NCBI GenBank assembly: GCA_023053545.1
Contig: JAKZAN010000039.1
Span: 139,001-203,000, forward strand
From: Lepidurus packardi
Taxonomy: Eukaryota; Arthropoda; Branchiopoda; Notostraca; Triopsidae
DNA length: 64,000 bases
Direction: 5' to 3'
The position numbers and the translations under genes were made by a program. The notes beneath the pieces were generated by a model. It was not told the DNA's origin. It ran no database searches and was given only the letters and a program-made list of their open reading frames with translations. Every line of letters starts with the position of its first letter. The first letter of the stretch is position 1. Of the stretch, positions 45,522-57,452 are shown piece after piece.

Positions 45522-46097
45522 AAGGAAATATTTCAGTCCGTAACTAATTAATTCATTCCTTACGGAATTAATTAAGTCCATAAGGAATTAATTCAGTCAG
45601 TAAGGAATTAATTCAGTCCGTAAGGAATTAATTCAGTCCGTAAGGAATTAATTCAGTCCGTAAGGGTTTAATTCAGTCCGTAAGGTATTAATTCAGTCCG
45701 TAAGGAATTAATTCAGTCCGTAAGGAATTAATTAAGTCCGTAATGAATTAATTCAGTCCGTATGAAATTAATTCAGTCCGTAAGGAATTCATTCAGTCCG
45801 TAAGGAATTCGTTCAGTCCGTAAGGAATTCATTCAGTCCGTAAGGAATTCATTCAGTGAGAAAAGAATTCAATCAATCTTAAAGAATTAATTCAGTCCGT
45901 AAGGAACTAATTCAGTCCGTAAGGAATTAATTCAGTCCGTAAGGAATTAATTCAGTCCGTAAGGAATTAATTCAGTCCGTAAGGAATTAATTCAGTCCGT
46001 AAGGAATAAGTTCAGTACGTAAGGAATTAATTCAGTCCGTAATCAATTAATTAAGTCCGTAATGAATTAATTCAGTCCGTATGAAATTAACTCAGTC
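45522..46097. repeat. Duplicate at offset 1,388 bp, copy A (partner 46,910-47,485)
   Basis: The rare dyad spacer beginning CTAATTAATT (45,537 and 46,925), CAGTCAGTAAGG, GGGTTTAATT, the GTGAGAAAAG block (45,854 and 47,242) and TAATCAATT all recur at 1,388 bp. The partner diverges after AACTCAG, where copy A runs on into the 12-mer. Confidence 0.85.
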
Positions 46098-46909
46098 CGT
46101 AAGGAATTAATTAAGGAATTAATTCAGTCCGTAAGGAATTAATTCAGTCCATAAGGAATTATTTCAGTCCGTAATTAATTAATTCATTCCTTACGGAATT
46201 AATTAAGTCCATAAGGAATTAATTCAGTCTGTAAGGATTTAATTAAGTCCGTAATGAATTAATTCAGTCCGTAAGGAATTAATTCAGTCCGTAAGGAATT
46301 AATTCAGTCCGTAAGGAATTAATTCAGTCCGTAAGGATTTAATTCAATCCGTAAGGTATTAATTCAGTCCGTAAGGAATTAATTCAGTCCGTAAGGAATT
46401 AATTCAGTCCGTAAGGAATTAATTCAGTCCGTAAGGAATTAATTCAGTCCGTAAGGAATTATTTTAATTAAGTCCATAAGGAATTAATTCAGTCTGTAAG
46501 GATTTAATTAAGTCCGTAATGAATTAATTCAGTCCGTAAGGATTTAATTCAGTCCGTAAGGAATTAATTCAGTCCGTAAGGAATTAATTCAGTCCGTAAG
46601 GATTTAATTCAGTCCGTAAGGTATTAATTCAGTCCGTAAGGAATTAATTCAGTCCGTAAGGAATTAATTCAGTCCGTAAGGAATTAATTCAGTCCGTAAG
46701 GAATTAATTCAGTCCGTAAGGAATTAATTCAGTCCGTAAGGAATTAATTCAGTCCGTAAGGAATAAGTTCAGTACGTAAGGAATTAATTCAGTCCGTAAT
46801 CAATTAATTAAGTCCGTAATGAATTAATTCAGTCCGTATGAAATTAACTCAGTCCGTAAGGAATTAATTAAGGAATTAATTCAGTCCGTAAGGAATTAAT
46901 TCAGTCCAT

Positions 46910-47485
46910 AAGGAAATATTTCAGTCCGTAACTAATTAATTCATTCCTTACGGAATTAATTAAGTCCATAAGGAATTAATTCAGTCAGTAAGGAATTAAT
47001 TCAGTCCGTAAGGAATTAATTCAGTCCGTAAGGAATTAATTCAGTCCGTAAGGGTTTAATTCAGTCCGTAAGGTATTAATTCAGTCCGTAAGGAATTAAT
47101 TCAGTCCGTAAGGAATTAATTAAGTCCGTAATGAATTAATTCAGTCCGTATGAAATTAATTCAGTCCGTAAGGAATTCATTCAGTCCGTAAGGAATTCGT
47201 TCAGTCCGTAAGGAATTCATTCAGTCCGTAAGGAATTCATTCAGTGAGAAAAGAATTCAATCAATCTTAAAGAATTAATTCAGTCCGTAAGGAACTAATT
47301 CAGTCCGTAAGGAATTAATTCAGTCCGTAAGGAATTAATTCAGTCCGTAAGGAATTAATTCAGTCCGTAAGGAATTAATTCAGTCCGTAAGGAATAAGTT
47401 CAGTACGTAAGGAATTAATTCAGTCCGTAATCAATTAATTAAGTCCGTAATGAATTAATTCAGTCCGTATGAAATTAACTCAGTC
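46910..47485. repeat. Duplicate at offset 1,388 bp, copy B
   Basis: This is the partner of 45,522-46,097. It ends with AACTCAGTCCGTAAGGAATTAATTCAG, with the 12-mer absent, and passes directly into CAGTCCATAAGGAATTATTTCAG. The join is consistent with a second exchange inside the canonical monomer. Confidence 0.82.
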
Positions 47486-47500
47486 CGTAAGGAATTAATT

Positions 47501-47980
47501 CAGTCCATAAGGAATTATTTCAGTCCGTAATTAATTAATTCATTCCTTACGGAATTAATTAAGTCCATAAGGAATTAATTCAGTCTGTAAGGATTTAATT
47601 AAGTCCGTAATGAATTAATTCAGTCCGTAAGGAATTAATTCAGTCCGTAAGGAATTAATTCAGTCCGTAAGGAATTAATTCAGTCCGTAAGGATTTAATT
47701 CAATCCGTAAGGTATTAATTCAGTCCGTAAGGAATTAATTCAGTCCATAAGGAATTATTTCAGTCCGTAATTAATTAATTCATTCCTTACGGAATTAATT
47801 AAGTCCATAAGGAATTAATTCAGTCTGTAAGGATTTAATTAAGTCCGTAATGAATTAATTCAGTCCGTAAGGAATTAATTCAGTCCGTAAGGAATTAATT
47901 CAGTCCGTAAGGAATTAATTCAGTCCGTAAGGATTTAATTCAATCCGTAAGGTATTAATTCAGTCCGTAAGGAATTAATT
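47501..47980. repeat. 240-bp tandem duplication (12 monomers)
   Basis: CAGTCCATAAGGAATTATTT occurs at 47,501 and 47,741, with dyads at 47,524 and 47,764. The two copies look identical, including CAATCCGTAAGG. Confidence 0.85.
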
Positions 47981-48409
47981 CAGTCCGTAAGGAATTAATT
48001 CAGTCCGTAAGGAGTTAATTCAGTCCGTAAGGAATTAATTCTGTCCGTGAGGTATTAATTCAGTCCGTAAGGAATTAATTCAGTCCGTAAGGAATTAATT
48101 AAGTCCGTAATGAATTAATTCAGTCCGTATGAAATTAATTCAGTCCGTAAGGAATTCATTCAGTCCGTAAGGAATTCATTCAGTCCGTAAGGAATAAGTT
48201 CAGTACGTAAGGAATTAATTCAGTCCGTAATGGATTAATTAAGTCCGTAATGAATTAATTCAGTCCGTAAGGAATTAATTCAGTCCGTAAGGAATTCATT
48301 CAGTCCGTAAGGAATTCATTCAGTCCGTAAGGAACTAATTCAGTGAGAAAGGAATTCAATCAATCTTAAAGAATTAATTCAGTCCGTAAGGAACTAATTC
48401 AGTCCGTAA

Positions 48410-48449
48410 GGAATTAATTCCGTAAGTAATAAATTAATTAAGTCCGTAA
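48410..48449. repeat. Scrambled monomer pair that keeps the 20-bp register
   Basis: The two units read GGAATTAATTCCGTAAGTAA and TAAATTAATTAAGTCCGTAA. The first has CAGTCCGTAA replaced by CCGTAAGTAA, as if four bases were lost and four gained nearby. Total length is still 40 bp, so downstream phase is unaffected. I saw no other copy in the window. Confidence 0.8.
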
Positions 48450-51179
48450 GGAATTAATTAAGTCCGTAAGGAATTAATTAAGTCCGTAAGGAATTATTTC
48501 AGTCCGTAATTAATTAATTCATTCCTTACGGAATTAATTAAGTCCATAAGGAATTAATTTAGTCTGTAAGGATTTAATTCAGTCCGTAATGAATTAATTC
48601 AGTCCGTAAGGAATAACTTCAGTACGTAAGGAAATAATTCAGTCCGTAATGGATTAATTCAGTACGTAAGGAATTAATTCAGTCAGTAAGGAATTAATTC
48701 AGTCCGTAAGGAATAAGTTCAGTCCGTAAGGAATTATTGCAGTCCGTAATTAATTAATTAATTCCTTACGGAATTAATTAAGTCCATAAGGAATTAATTC
48801 AGTCTGTAAGGATTTAATTAAGTCCGTAATGAATTAATTCAGTCCGTATGAAATAAATTCAGTCCGTAAGGAATTCATTCAGTCCGTAAGGAATTCATTC
48901 AGTCCGTAAGGAATTCATTCAGTCCGTAAGGAATTAATTCAGTCCGTAAGGAATTAATTCAGTCCGTAAGGAATTAATTCAGTCCGTAAGGAATTAATTC
49001 AGTCCGTAAGGAATTAATTCAGTCCGTAAGGAATTAATTCAGTCCGTAAGGAATAAGTTCAGTACGTAAGGAATTAATTCAGTCCGTAATCGATTAATTA
49101 AGTCCGTAATGAATTAATTCAGTCCGTATGAAATTAACTCAGTCCGTAAGGAATTAATTAAGGAATTAATTCAGTCCGTAAGGAATTAATTCAGTCCGTA
49201 AGGAATTAATTCAGTCCGTAAGGAATTATTTCAGTCCGTAATTAATTAATTCATTCCTTACGGAATTAATTAAGTCCATAAGGAATTAATTCAGTCTGTA
49301 AGGATTTAATTAAGTCCGTAATGAATTAATTCAGTCCGTAAGGAATTAATTCAGTCCGTAAGGAATTAATTCAGTCCGTAAGGAATTAATTCAGTCCGTA
49401 AGGATTTAATTCAATCCGTAAGGTATTAATTCAGTCCGTAAGGAATTAATTCAGTCCGTAAGGAATTAATTCAGTCCGTAAGGAGTTAATTCAGTCCGTA
49501 AGGAATTAATTCTGTCCGTGAGGATGTAATTCAGTCCGTAAGGTATTAATTCAGTCCGTAAGGAATTAATTCAATCCGTAAGGAATTAATTCAGTCCGTA
49601 AGGATTTAATTCAGTCCGTAAGGTATTAATTCCGTCCGTAAGGAATTAATTCAGTACGTAAGGAATTAATTCAGTCCGTATGGAATTAATTCAGTCCGTA
49701 AGGAATTATTTTAATTAAGTCCATAAGGAATTAATTCAGTCTGTAAGGATTTAATTAAGTCCGTAATGAATTAATTCAGTCCGTAAGGAAAAACTTCAGT
49801 ACGTAAGGAAATAATTCAGTCCGTAATGGATTAATTCAGTACGTAAGGAATTAATTCAGTCAGTAAGGAATTAATTCAGTCCGTAAGGAATTAATTCAGT
49901 CCGTAAGGAATTAATTCAGTCCGTAAGGGTTTAATTCAGTCCGTAAGGTATTAATTCAGTCCGTAAGGAATTAATTCAGTCCGTAAGGAATTAATTAAGT
50001 CCGTAATGAATTAATTCAGTCCGTATGAAATTAATTCAGTCCGTAAGGAATTCATTCAGTCCGTAAGGAATTCATTCAGTCCGTAAGGAATAAGTTCAGT
50101 ACGTAAGGAATTAATTCAGTCCGTAATGGATTAATTAAGTCCGTAATGAATTAATTCAGTCCGTAAGGAATTAATTCAGTCCGTAAGGAATTAATTCAGT
50201 CCGTAAGGAATTCATTCAGTCCGTAAGGAATTCATTCAGTCCGTAAGGAATTAATTCAGTGAGAAAGGAATTCAATCAATCTTAAAGAATTAATTCAGTC
50301 CGTAAGGAACTAATTCAGTCCATAAGGAATTAATTCAGTCCGTAAGGAATTAATTAAGTCCGTAAGGAATTAATTAAGTCCGTAAGGAATTATTTCAGTC
50401 CGTAATTAATTAATTCATTCCTTACGGAATTAATTAAGTCCATAAGGAATTAATTTAGTCTGTAAGGATTTAATTCAGTCCGTAATGAATTAATTCAGTC
50501 CGTAAGGAATAACTTCAGTACGTAAGGAAATAATTCAGTCCGTAATGGATTAATTCAGTACGTAAGGAATTAATTCAGTCAGTTAGGAATTAATTCAGTC
50601 CGTAAGGAATAAGTTCAGTACTTAAGGAATTAATTCAGTCCGTAATCGATTAATTAAGTCCGTAATGAATTAATTCAGTCCGTATGAAATTAATTCAGTC
50701 CGTAAGGAATTAATTCAGTCCGTAAGGAATTAATTCAGTCCGTAAGGAATTATTTCAGTCCGTAATTAATTAATTAATTCCTTACGGAATTAATTAAGTC
50801 CATAAGGAATTAATTCAGTCTGTAAGGATTTAATTAAGTCCGTAATGAATTAATTCAGTCCGTATGAAATAAATTCAGTCCGTAAGGAATTCATTCAGTC
50901 CGTAAGGAATTCATTCAGTCCGTAAGGAATTCATTCAGTCCGTAAGGAATTCATTCAGTCCGTAAGGAATTAATTCAGTGAGAAAGGAATTCAATCAATC
51001 TTAAAGAATTAATTCAGTCCGTAAGGAACTAATTCAGTCCGTAAGGAATTAATTCAGTTCGTAAGGAATTAATTAAGTCCGTAAGGAACTAATTAAGTCC
51101 GTAAGGAATTAATTAAGTGCGTAAGGAATTATTTCAGTCCGTAATTAATTAATTCATTCCTTACGGAATTAATTAGGTC

Positions 51180-52677
51180 CATAAGGAATTAATTCAGTCT
51201 GTAAGGATTTAATTAAGTCCGTAATGAATTAATTCAGTCCGTAAGGAATTAATTCAGTCCGTAATGGATTAATTAAGTCCGTAATGAATTAATTCAGTCC
51301 GTATGAAATTAATTCAGTCCGTAAGGAATTCATTCAGTCCTTAAGGAATTAATTCAGTAAGAAAGGAATTCAATCAATCCTAAAGAATTAATTCAGTCCG
51401 TAAGGAACTAATTCAGTCCGTAAGGAATTAATTCTGTCCGTAAGGAATTAATTCAGTGTGTAAGGAATTAATTAAGTCCGTAAGGAATTAATTAAGATCG
51501 TAAGAAATTAATTCAGTCCGTAAGGAATTAATTCAGTCCGTAAGGAATTAATTCAGTCCGTAAGGAATTATTTCAGTCCGTAATTAATTAATTCATTCCT
51601 TACGGAATTAATTAAGTCCATAAGGAATTAATTTAGTCTGTAAGGATTTAATTAAGTCCGTAATGAATTAATTCAGTCCTTAAGGAATAACTTCTGTACG
51701 TAAGGAAATAATTCAGTCCGTAATGGATTAATTAATTCCGTAATGAATTAATTCAGTCCGTAAAGAATTAATAAAATCCGTACAGAATTAATTTAGACCG
51801 TAAGGAATTAATTCAGTCCGTAAGGAATTAATTCAGTCCGTAAGGAATTAATTCAGTCCGTAAGGAATTATTTCAGTCCGTAAGGAATTAATTCAGTAAG
51901 AAAGGAATTCAATCAATCCATAAGGAATTAATTCAGTCTGTAAGGATTTAATTAAGTCCGTAATGAATTAATTCAGTCCGTAAGGAATTAATTCAGTCCG
52001 TAATGGATTAATTAAGTCCGTAATGAATTAATTCAGTCCGTATGAAATTAATTCAGTCCGTAAGGAATTCATTCAGTCCTTAAGGAATTAATTCAGTAAG
52101 AAAGGAATTCAATCAATCCTAAAGAATTAATTCAGTCCGTAAGGAACTAATTCAGTCCGTAAGGAATTAATTATGTCCGTAAGGAATTAATTCAGTGTGT
52201 AAGGAATTAATGAAGTCCGTAAGGAATTAATTAAGATCGTAAGGAATTAATTCAGTCCGTAAGGAATTAATTCAGTCCGTAAGGAATTTATTCAGTCCGT
52301 AAGGAATTAATTCAGTCCGTAAGGAATTATTTCAGTCCGTAATTAATTAATTCATTCCTTACGGAATTAATTAAGTCCATAAGGAATTAATTTAGTCTGT
52401 AAGGATTTAATTAAGTCCGTAATGAATTAATTCAGTCCTTAAGGAATAACTTCTGTACGTATGGAAATAATTCAGTCCGTAATGGATTAATTAATTCCGT
52501 AATGAATTAATTCAGTCCGTAAAGAATTAATAAAATCCGTACGGAATTAATTCAGACCGTAAGGAATTAATTCAGTCCGTAAGGAATTAATTCAGTCCGT
52601 AAGGAATTAATTCAGTCCGTAAGGAATTATTTCAGTCCGTAAGGAATTAATTCAGTAAGAAAGGAATTCAATCAATC
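51180..52677. repeat. Tandem duplication, offset 739-759 bp
   Basis: GTAAGAAAGG (51,351 and 52,090), CAGTGTGTAAGG (51,451 and 52,190) and AAGATCG recur at 739 bp. The dyad (51,577 and 52,336) and ATAAAATCCG (51,771 and 52,530) recur at 759 bp, because copy 2 has one extra monomer (including an AATTTATTCAG variant near 52,284). Copy 1 carries CCGTACAGAATT near 51,778, a private change that breaks the CCGTACGG palindrome. Confidence 0.82.
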
Positions 52678-52959
52678 CATAAGGAATTAATTCAGTCTGT
52701 AAGGATTTAATTAAGTCCGTAATGAATTAATTGAGTCCGTAAGGAATTAATTCAGTCCGTAAGGAATTAATTCAGTCCGTAAGGATTTAATTCAGTCCGT
52801 AAGAAATTAATTCAGTCCGTAAGGAATTAATTCAGTCCGTAAGGAATTATTTCAGTCCGTAAGGAATTAATTCAGTAAGAAAGGAATTCAATCAATCCTA
52901 AAGAATTAATTCAGTCCGTAAGGAAATATTTCAGTCCGTAAGGAATTCATTCAGTCCGT

Positions 52960-53710
52960 AAGGAATTCAATCAATCTTAAAGAATTAATTCAGTCCGTAA
53001 GGAACTAATTCAGTCCGTAAGGAATTAATTCAGTCCGTAAGGAATTTATTAAGTCCGTAAGGAATTAATTAAGTCCGTAAGGAATTAATTAAGTCCGTAA
53101 GGAATTAATTAAGTCCGTAAGGAATTAAATAAGTCCGTAAGGAATTAATTCAGTCCGTAAGGAATTAATTCAGTCCGTAAGGAATTAATTCAGTCCGTAA
53201 GGAATTATTTCAGTCCGTAATTAATTAATTCATTCCTTACGGAATTAATTAAGTCCATAAAGAATTAATTCAGTCTGTAAGGATTTAATTAAGTCCGTAA
53301 TGAATTAATTCAGTCCGTAAGGAATTAATTCAGTCCTTACGGAATTAATTCAGTCCGTAAGGAATTAATTCAGTCCGTAAGGAATAAGTTCAGTACGTAA
53401 GGAATTAATTCAGTCCGTAATGGATTAATTAAGTCCGTAATGAATTAATTCAATCCGTATGAAATTAATTCAGTCCGTAAGGAATTCATTCAGTCCGTAA
53501 GGAATTCATTCAGTCCGTAAGGAATAAGTTCAGTACGTAAGGAATTAATTCAGTCCGTAATGGATTAATTAAGTCCGTAATGAATTAATTCAGTCCGTAT
53601 GAAATTAATTCAGTCCGTAAGGAATTCATTCAGTCCGTAAGGAATTCATTCAGTCCTTAAGGAATTAATTCAGTAAGAAAGGAATTCAATCAATCCTAAA
53701 GAATTAGTTC
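52960..53710. repeat. Segment repeated 5.17-5.21 kb downstream (58,170-58,880)
   Basis: The order AATCAATCTTAAAG, GGAACTAATT, AATTAAG run, dyad (53,214 and 58,385), CCATAAAGAATT, CAATCCGTATG (53,451 and 58,622), GTAAGAAAGG and GAATTAGTTCAG (53,701 and 58,872) recurs. The offset is 5,171 bp after the AATTAAG run and 5,211 bp before it: this copy has two more monomers in that run. Confidence 0.82.
53334..53343. repeat. Isolated inverted core TCCTTACGGA
   Basis: A monomer reads CAGTCCTTAC and runs into GGAATTAATT. The sibling HOR copy 5,171 bp downstream (58,505-58,514) has TCCTTAAGGA at the same place, as do the copies near 60,640 and 61,960. One A-to-C change on that background has produced the reverse complement of the normal core TCCGTAAGGA, outside the usual dyad context. 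Confidence 0.85.
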
Positions 53711-55490
53711 AGTCCGTAAGGAAATAATTCAGTCCGTAAGGAATTAATTCTGTCCGTAAGGAATTAATTCTGTCCGTAAGGAATTAATTAAGATCGTAAG
53801 GAATTAATTCAGTCCGTAAGGAATTAATTCAGTCCGTAAGGAATTAATTCAGTCCTTAAGGAATTAATTCAGTCCGTAAGGAATTATTTCAGTCCGTAAT
53901 TAATTAATTCATTCCTTACGGAATTAATTAAGTCCATAAGGAATTAATTTAGTCTGTAAGGATTTAATTAAGTCCGTAATGAATTAATTCAGTCCTTAAG
54001 GAATAACTTCTGTACGTAAGGAAATAATTCAGTCCGTAATGGATTAATTAATTCCGTAATGAATTAATTCAGTCCGTAAAGAATTAATAAAATCCGTACG
54101 GAATTAATTTAGACCGTAAGGAATTAATTCAGTCCGTAAGGAATTAATTCAGTCCGTAAGGAATTAATTCAGTCCGTAAGGAATTATTTCAGTCCGTAAG
54201 GAATTAATTCAGTAAGAAAGGAATTCAATCAATCCATAAGGAATTAATTCAGTCTGTAAGGATTTAATTAAGTCCGTAATGAATTAATTCAGTCCGTAAG
54301 GAATTAATTAAGTGCGTAAGGAATTATTTCAGTCCGTAATTAATTAATTCATTCCTTACGGAATTAATTAAGTCCATAAGGAATTAATTCAGTCTGTAAG
54401 GATTTAATTAAGTCCGTAATGAATTAATTCAGTCCGTAAGGAATTAATTCAGTCCGTAATGGATTAATTAAGTCCGTAATGAATTAATTCAATCCGTATG
54501 AAATTAATTCAGTCCGTAAGGAATTCATTCAGTCCGTAAGGAATTCATTCAGTCCGTAAGGAATAAGTTCAGTACGTAAGGAATTAATTCAGTCCGTAAT
54601 GGATTAATTAAGTCCGTAATGAATTAATTCAGTCCGTATGAAATTAATTCAGTCCGTAAGGAATTCATTCAGTCCGTAAGGAATTCATTCAGTCCTTAAG
54701 GAATTAATTCAGTAAGAAAGGAATTCAATCAATCCTAAAGAATTAGTTCAGTCCGTAAGGAACTAATTCAGTCCGTAAGGAATTAATTCTGTCCGTAAGG
54801 AATTAATTAAGATCGTAAGGAATTAATTCAGTCCGTAAGGAATTAATTTAGTCCGTAAGGAATTAATTCAGTCCTTAAGGAATTAATTCAGTCCGTAAGG
54901 AATTATTTCAGTCCGTAATTAATTAATTCATTCCTTACGGAATTAATTAAGTCCATAAGGAATTAATTTAGTCTGTAAGGATTTAATTAAGTCCGTAATG
55001 AATTAATTCAGTCCTTAAGGAATAACTTCTGTACGTAAGGAAATAATTCAGTCCGTAATGGATTAATTAATTCCGTAATGAATTAATTCAGTCCGTAAAG
55101 AATTAATAAAATCCGTACGGAATTAATTTAGACCGTAAGGAATTAATTCAGTCCGTAAGGAATTAATTCAGTCCGTAAGGAATTAATTCAGTCCGTAAGG
55201 AATTATTTCAGTCCGTAAGGAATTAATTCAGTAAGAAAGGAATTCAATCAATCCATAAGGAATTTATTCAGTCTGTAAGGATTTAATTAAGTCCGTAATG
55301 AATTAATTCAGTCCGTAAGGAATTAATTAAGTGCGTAAGGAATTATTTCAGTCCGTAATTAATTAATTCATTCCTTACGGAATTAATTAAGTCCATAAGG
55401 AATTAATTCAGTCTGTAAGGATTTAATTAAGTCCGTAATGAATTAATTCAGTCCGTAAGGAATTAATTCAGTCCGTAATGGATTAATTAA
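53440..55490. repeat. Tandem duplication, offset 1,019-1,039 bp
   Basis: CAATCCGTATG (53,451 and 54,490) and GAATTAGTTCAG (53,701 and 54,740) lie 1,039 bp apart, and the dyad (53,893 and 54,912) and ATAAAATCCG (54,087 and 55,106) 1,019 bp apart. The first copy contains one extra CTGTCCGTAAGG monomer near 53,751. Its GGAAATAATTCAG near 53,720 is GGAACTAATTCAG in the second. Confidence 0.8.
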
Positions 55491-56074
55491 GTCCGTAATA
55501 AATTAATTCAGTCCGTATGAAATTAATTCAGTCCGTAAGGAATTCATTCAGTCCTTAAGGAATTAATTCAGTAAGAAAGGAATTCAATCAATCCTAAAGA
55601 ATTAATTCAGTCCGTAAGGAACTAATTCAGTCCGTAAGGAATTAATTCTGTCCGTAAGGAATTAATTCAGTGTGTAAGGAATTAATGAAGTCCGTAAGGA
55701 ATTAATTAAGATCGTAAGGAATTAATTCAGTCCGTAAGGAATAAATTCAGTCCGTAAGGAATTAATTCAGTCCGTAAGGAATTAATTCAGTCCGTAAGGA
55801 ATTATTTCAGTCCGTAATTAATTAATTCATTCCTTACGGAATTAATTAAGTCCATAAGGAATTAATTTAGTCTGTAAGGATTTAATTAAGTCCGTAATGA
55901 ATTAATTCAGTCCTTAAGGAATAACTTCTGTACGTATGGAAATAATTCAGTCCGTAATGGATTAACTAATTCCGTAATGAATTAATTCAGTCCGTAAAGA
56001 ATTAATAAAATCCGTACGGAATTAATTCAGACCGTAAGGAATTAATTCAGTCCGTAAGGAATTAATTCAGTCCG
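54697..56074. repeat. 1,378-bp tandem HOR unit, copy 1 of 2
   Basis: The offset to copy 2 is 1,378 bp at GAATTAGTTCAG (54,740 and 56,118), the dyads (54,912, 55,352, 55,811 against 56,290, 56,730, 57,189), ATAAAATCCG (55,106, 56,005 against 56,484, 57,383) and the private AATTTATTCAGTCTG (55,261 and 56,639). The unit contains two sub-blocks of family III that differ in AATTTAGACCG or AATTCAGACCG after CCGTACGG. Confidence 0.88.
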
Positions 56075-57452
56075 TAAGGAATTAATTCAGTAAGAAAGGA
56101 ATTCAATCAATCCTAAAGAATTAGTTCAGTCCGTAAGGAACTAATTCAGTCCGTAAGGAATTAATTCTGTCCGTAAGGAATTAATTAAGATCGTAAGGAA
56201 TTAATTCAGTCCGTAAGGAATTAATTTAGTCCGTAAGGAATTAATTCAGTCCTTAAGGAATTAATTCAGTCCGTAAGGAATTATTTCAGTCCGTAATTAA
56301 TTAATTCATTCCTTACGGAATTAATTAAGTCCATAAGGAATTAATTTAGTCTGTAAGGATTTAATTAAGTCCGTAATGAATTAATTCAGTCCTTAAGGAA
56401 TAACTTCTGTACGTAAGGAAATAATTCAGTCCGTAATGGATTAATTAATTCCGTAATGAATTAATTCAGTCCGTAAAGAATTAATAAAATCCGTACGGAA
56501 TTAATTTAGACCGTAAGGAATTAATTCAGTCCGTAAGGAATTAATTCAGTCCGTAAGGAATTAATTCAGTCCGTAAGGAATTATTTCAGTCCGTAAGGAA
56601 TTAATTCAGTAAGAAAGGAATTCAATCAATCCATAAGGAATTTATTCAGTCTGTAAGGATTTAATTAAGTCCGTAATGAATTAATTCAGTCCGTAAGGAA
56701 TTAATTAAGTGCGTAAGGAATTATTTCAGTCCGTAATTAATTAATTCATTCCTTACGGAATTAATTAAGTCCATAAGGAATTAATTCAGTCTGTAAGGAT
56801 TTAATTAAGTCCGTAATGAATTAATTCAGTCCGTAAGGAATTAATTCAGTCCGTAATGGATTAATTAAGTCCGTAATAAATTAATTCAGTCCGTATGAAA
56901 TTAATTCAGTCCGTAAGGAATTCATTCAGTCCTTAAGGAATTAATTCAGTAAGAAAGGAATTCAATCAATCCTAAAGAATTAATTCAGTCCGTAAGGAAC
57001 TAATTCAGTCCGTAAGGAATTAATTCTGTCCGTAAGGAATTAATTCAGTGTGTAAGGAATTAATGAAGTCCGTAAGGAATTAATTAAGATCGTAAGGAAT
57101 TAATTCAGTCCGTAAGGAATAAATTCAGTCCGTAAGGAATTAATTCAGTCCGTAAGGAATTAATTCAGTCCGTAAGGAATTATTTCAGTCCGTAATTAAT
57201 TAATTCATTCCTTACGGAATTAATTAAGTCCATAAGGAATTAATTTAGTCTGTAAGGATTTAATTAAGTCCGTAATGAATTAATTCAGTCCTTAAGGAAT
57301 AACTTCTGTACGTATGGAAATAATTCAGTCCGTAATGGATTAATTAATTCCGTAATGAATTAATTCAGTCCGTAAAGAATTAATAAAATCCGTACGGAAT
57401 TAATTCAGACCGTAAGGAATTAATTCAGTCCGTAAGGAATTAATTCAGTCCG
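56075..57452. repeat. 1,378-bp tandem HOR unit, copy 2 of 2
   Basis: By eye it is nearly identical to copy 1. One difference is TAACTAATTCCG in copy 1 (near 55,964), where this copy has TAATTAATTCCG (near 57,342). It diverges from copy 1 near its end, where it has GGAATTATTTCAG before the next GTAAGAAAGG. Confidence 0.88.

Larger units (their letters stand above)
45501..51350. repeat. Satellite domain 5: transitional mosaic
   Basis: Family I landmarks persist (25-mers near 46,455 and 49,703; 12-mers at 46,103, 46,860 and 49,150) while the GA-rich block changes from GTGAGAAAAG to GTGAGAAAGG (48,341, 50,258 and 50,976), a step towards the GTAAGAAAGG of the last domain. Dyads at 48,743 and 50,759 have the altered spacer TTAATTAATTAATTCC. 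TAATCAATT replaces TAATCGATT near 46,041, 46,800 and 47,430. Confidence 0.65.
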
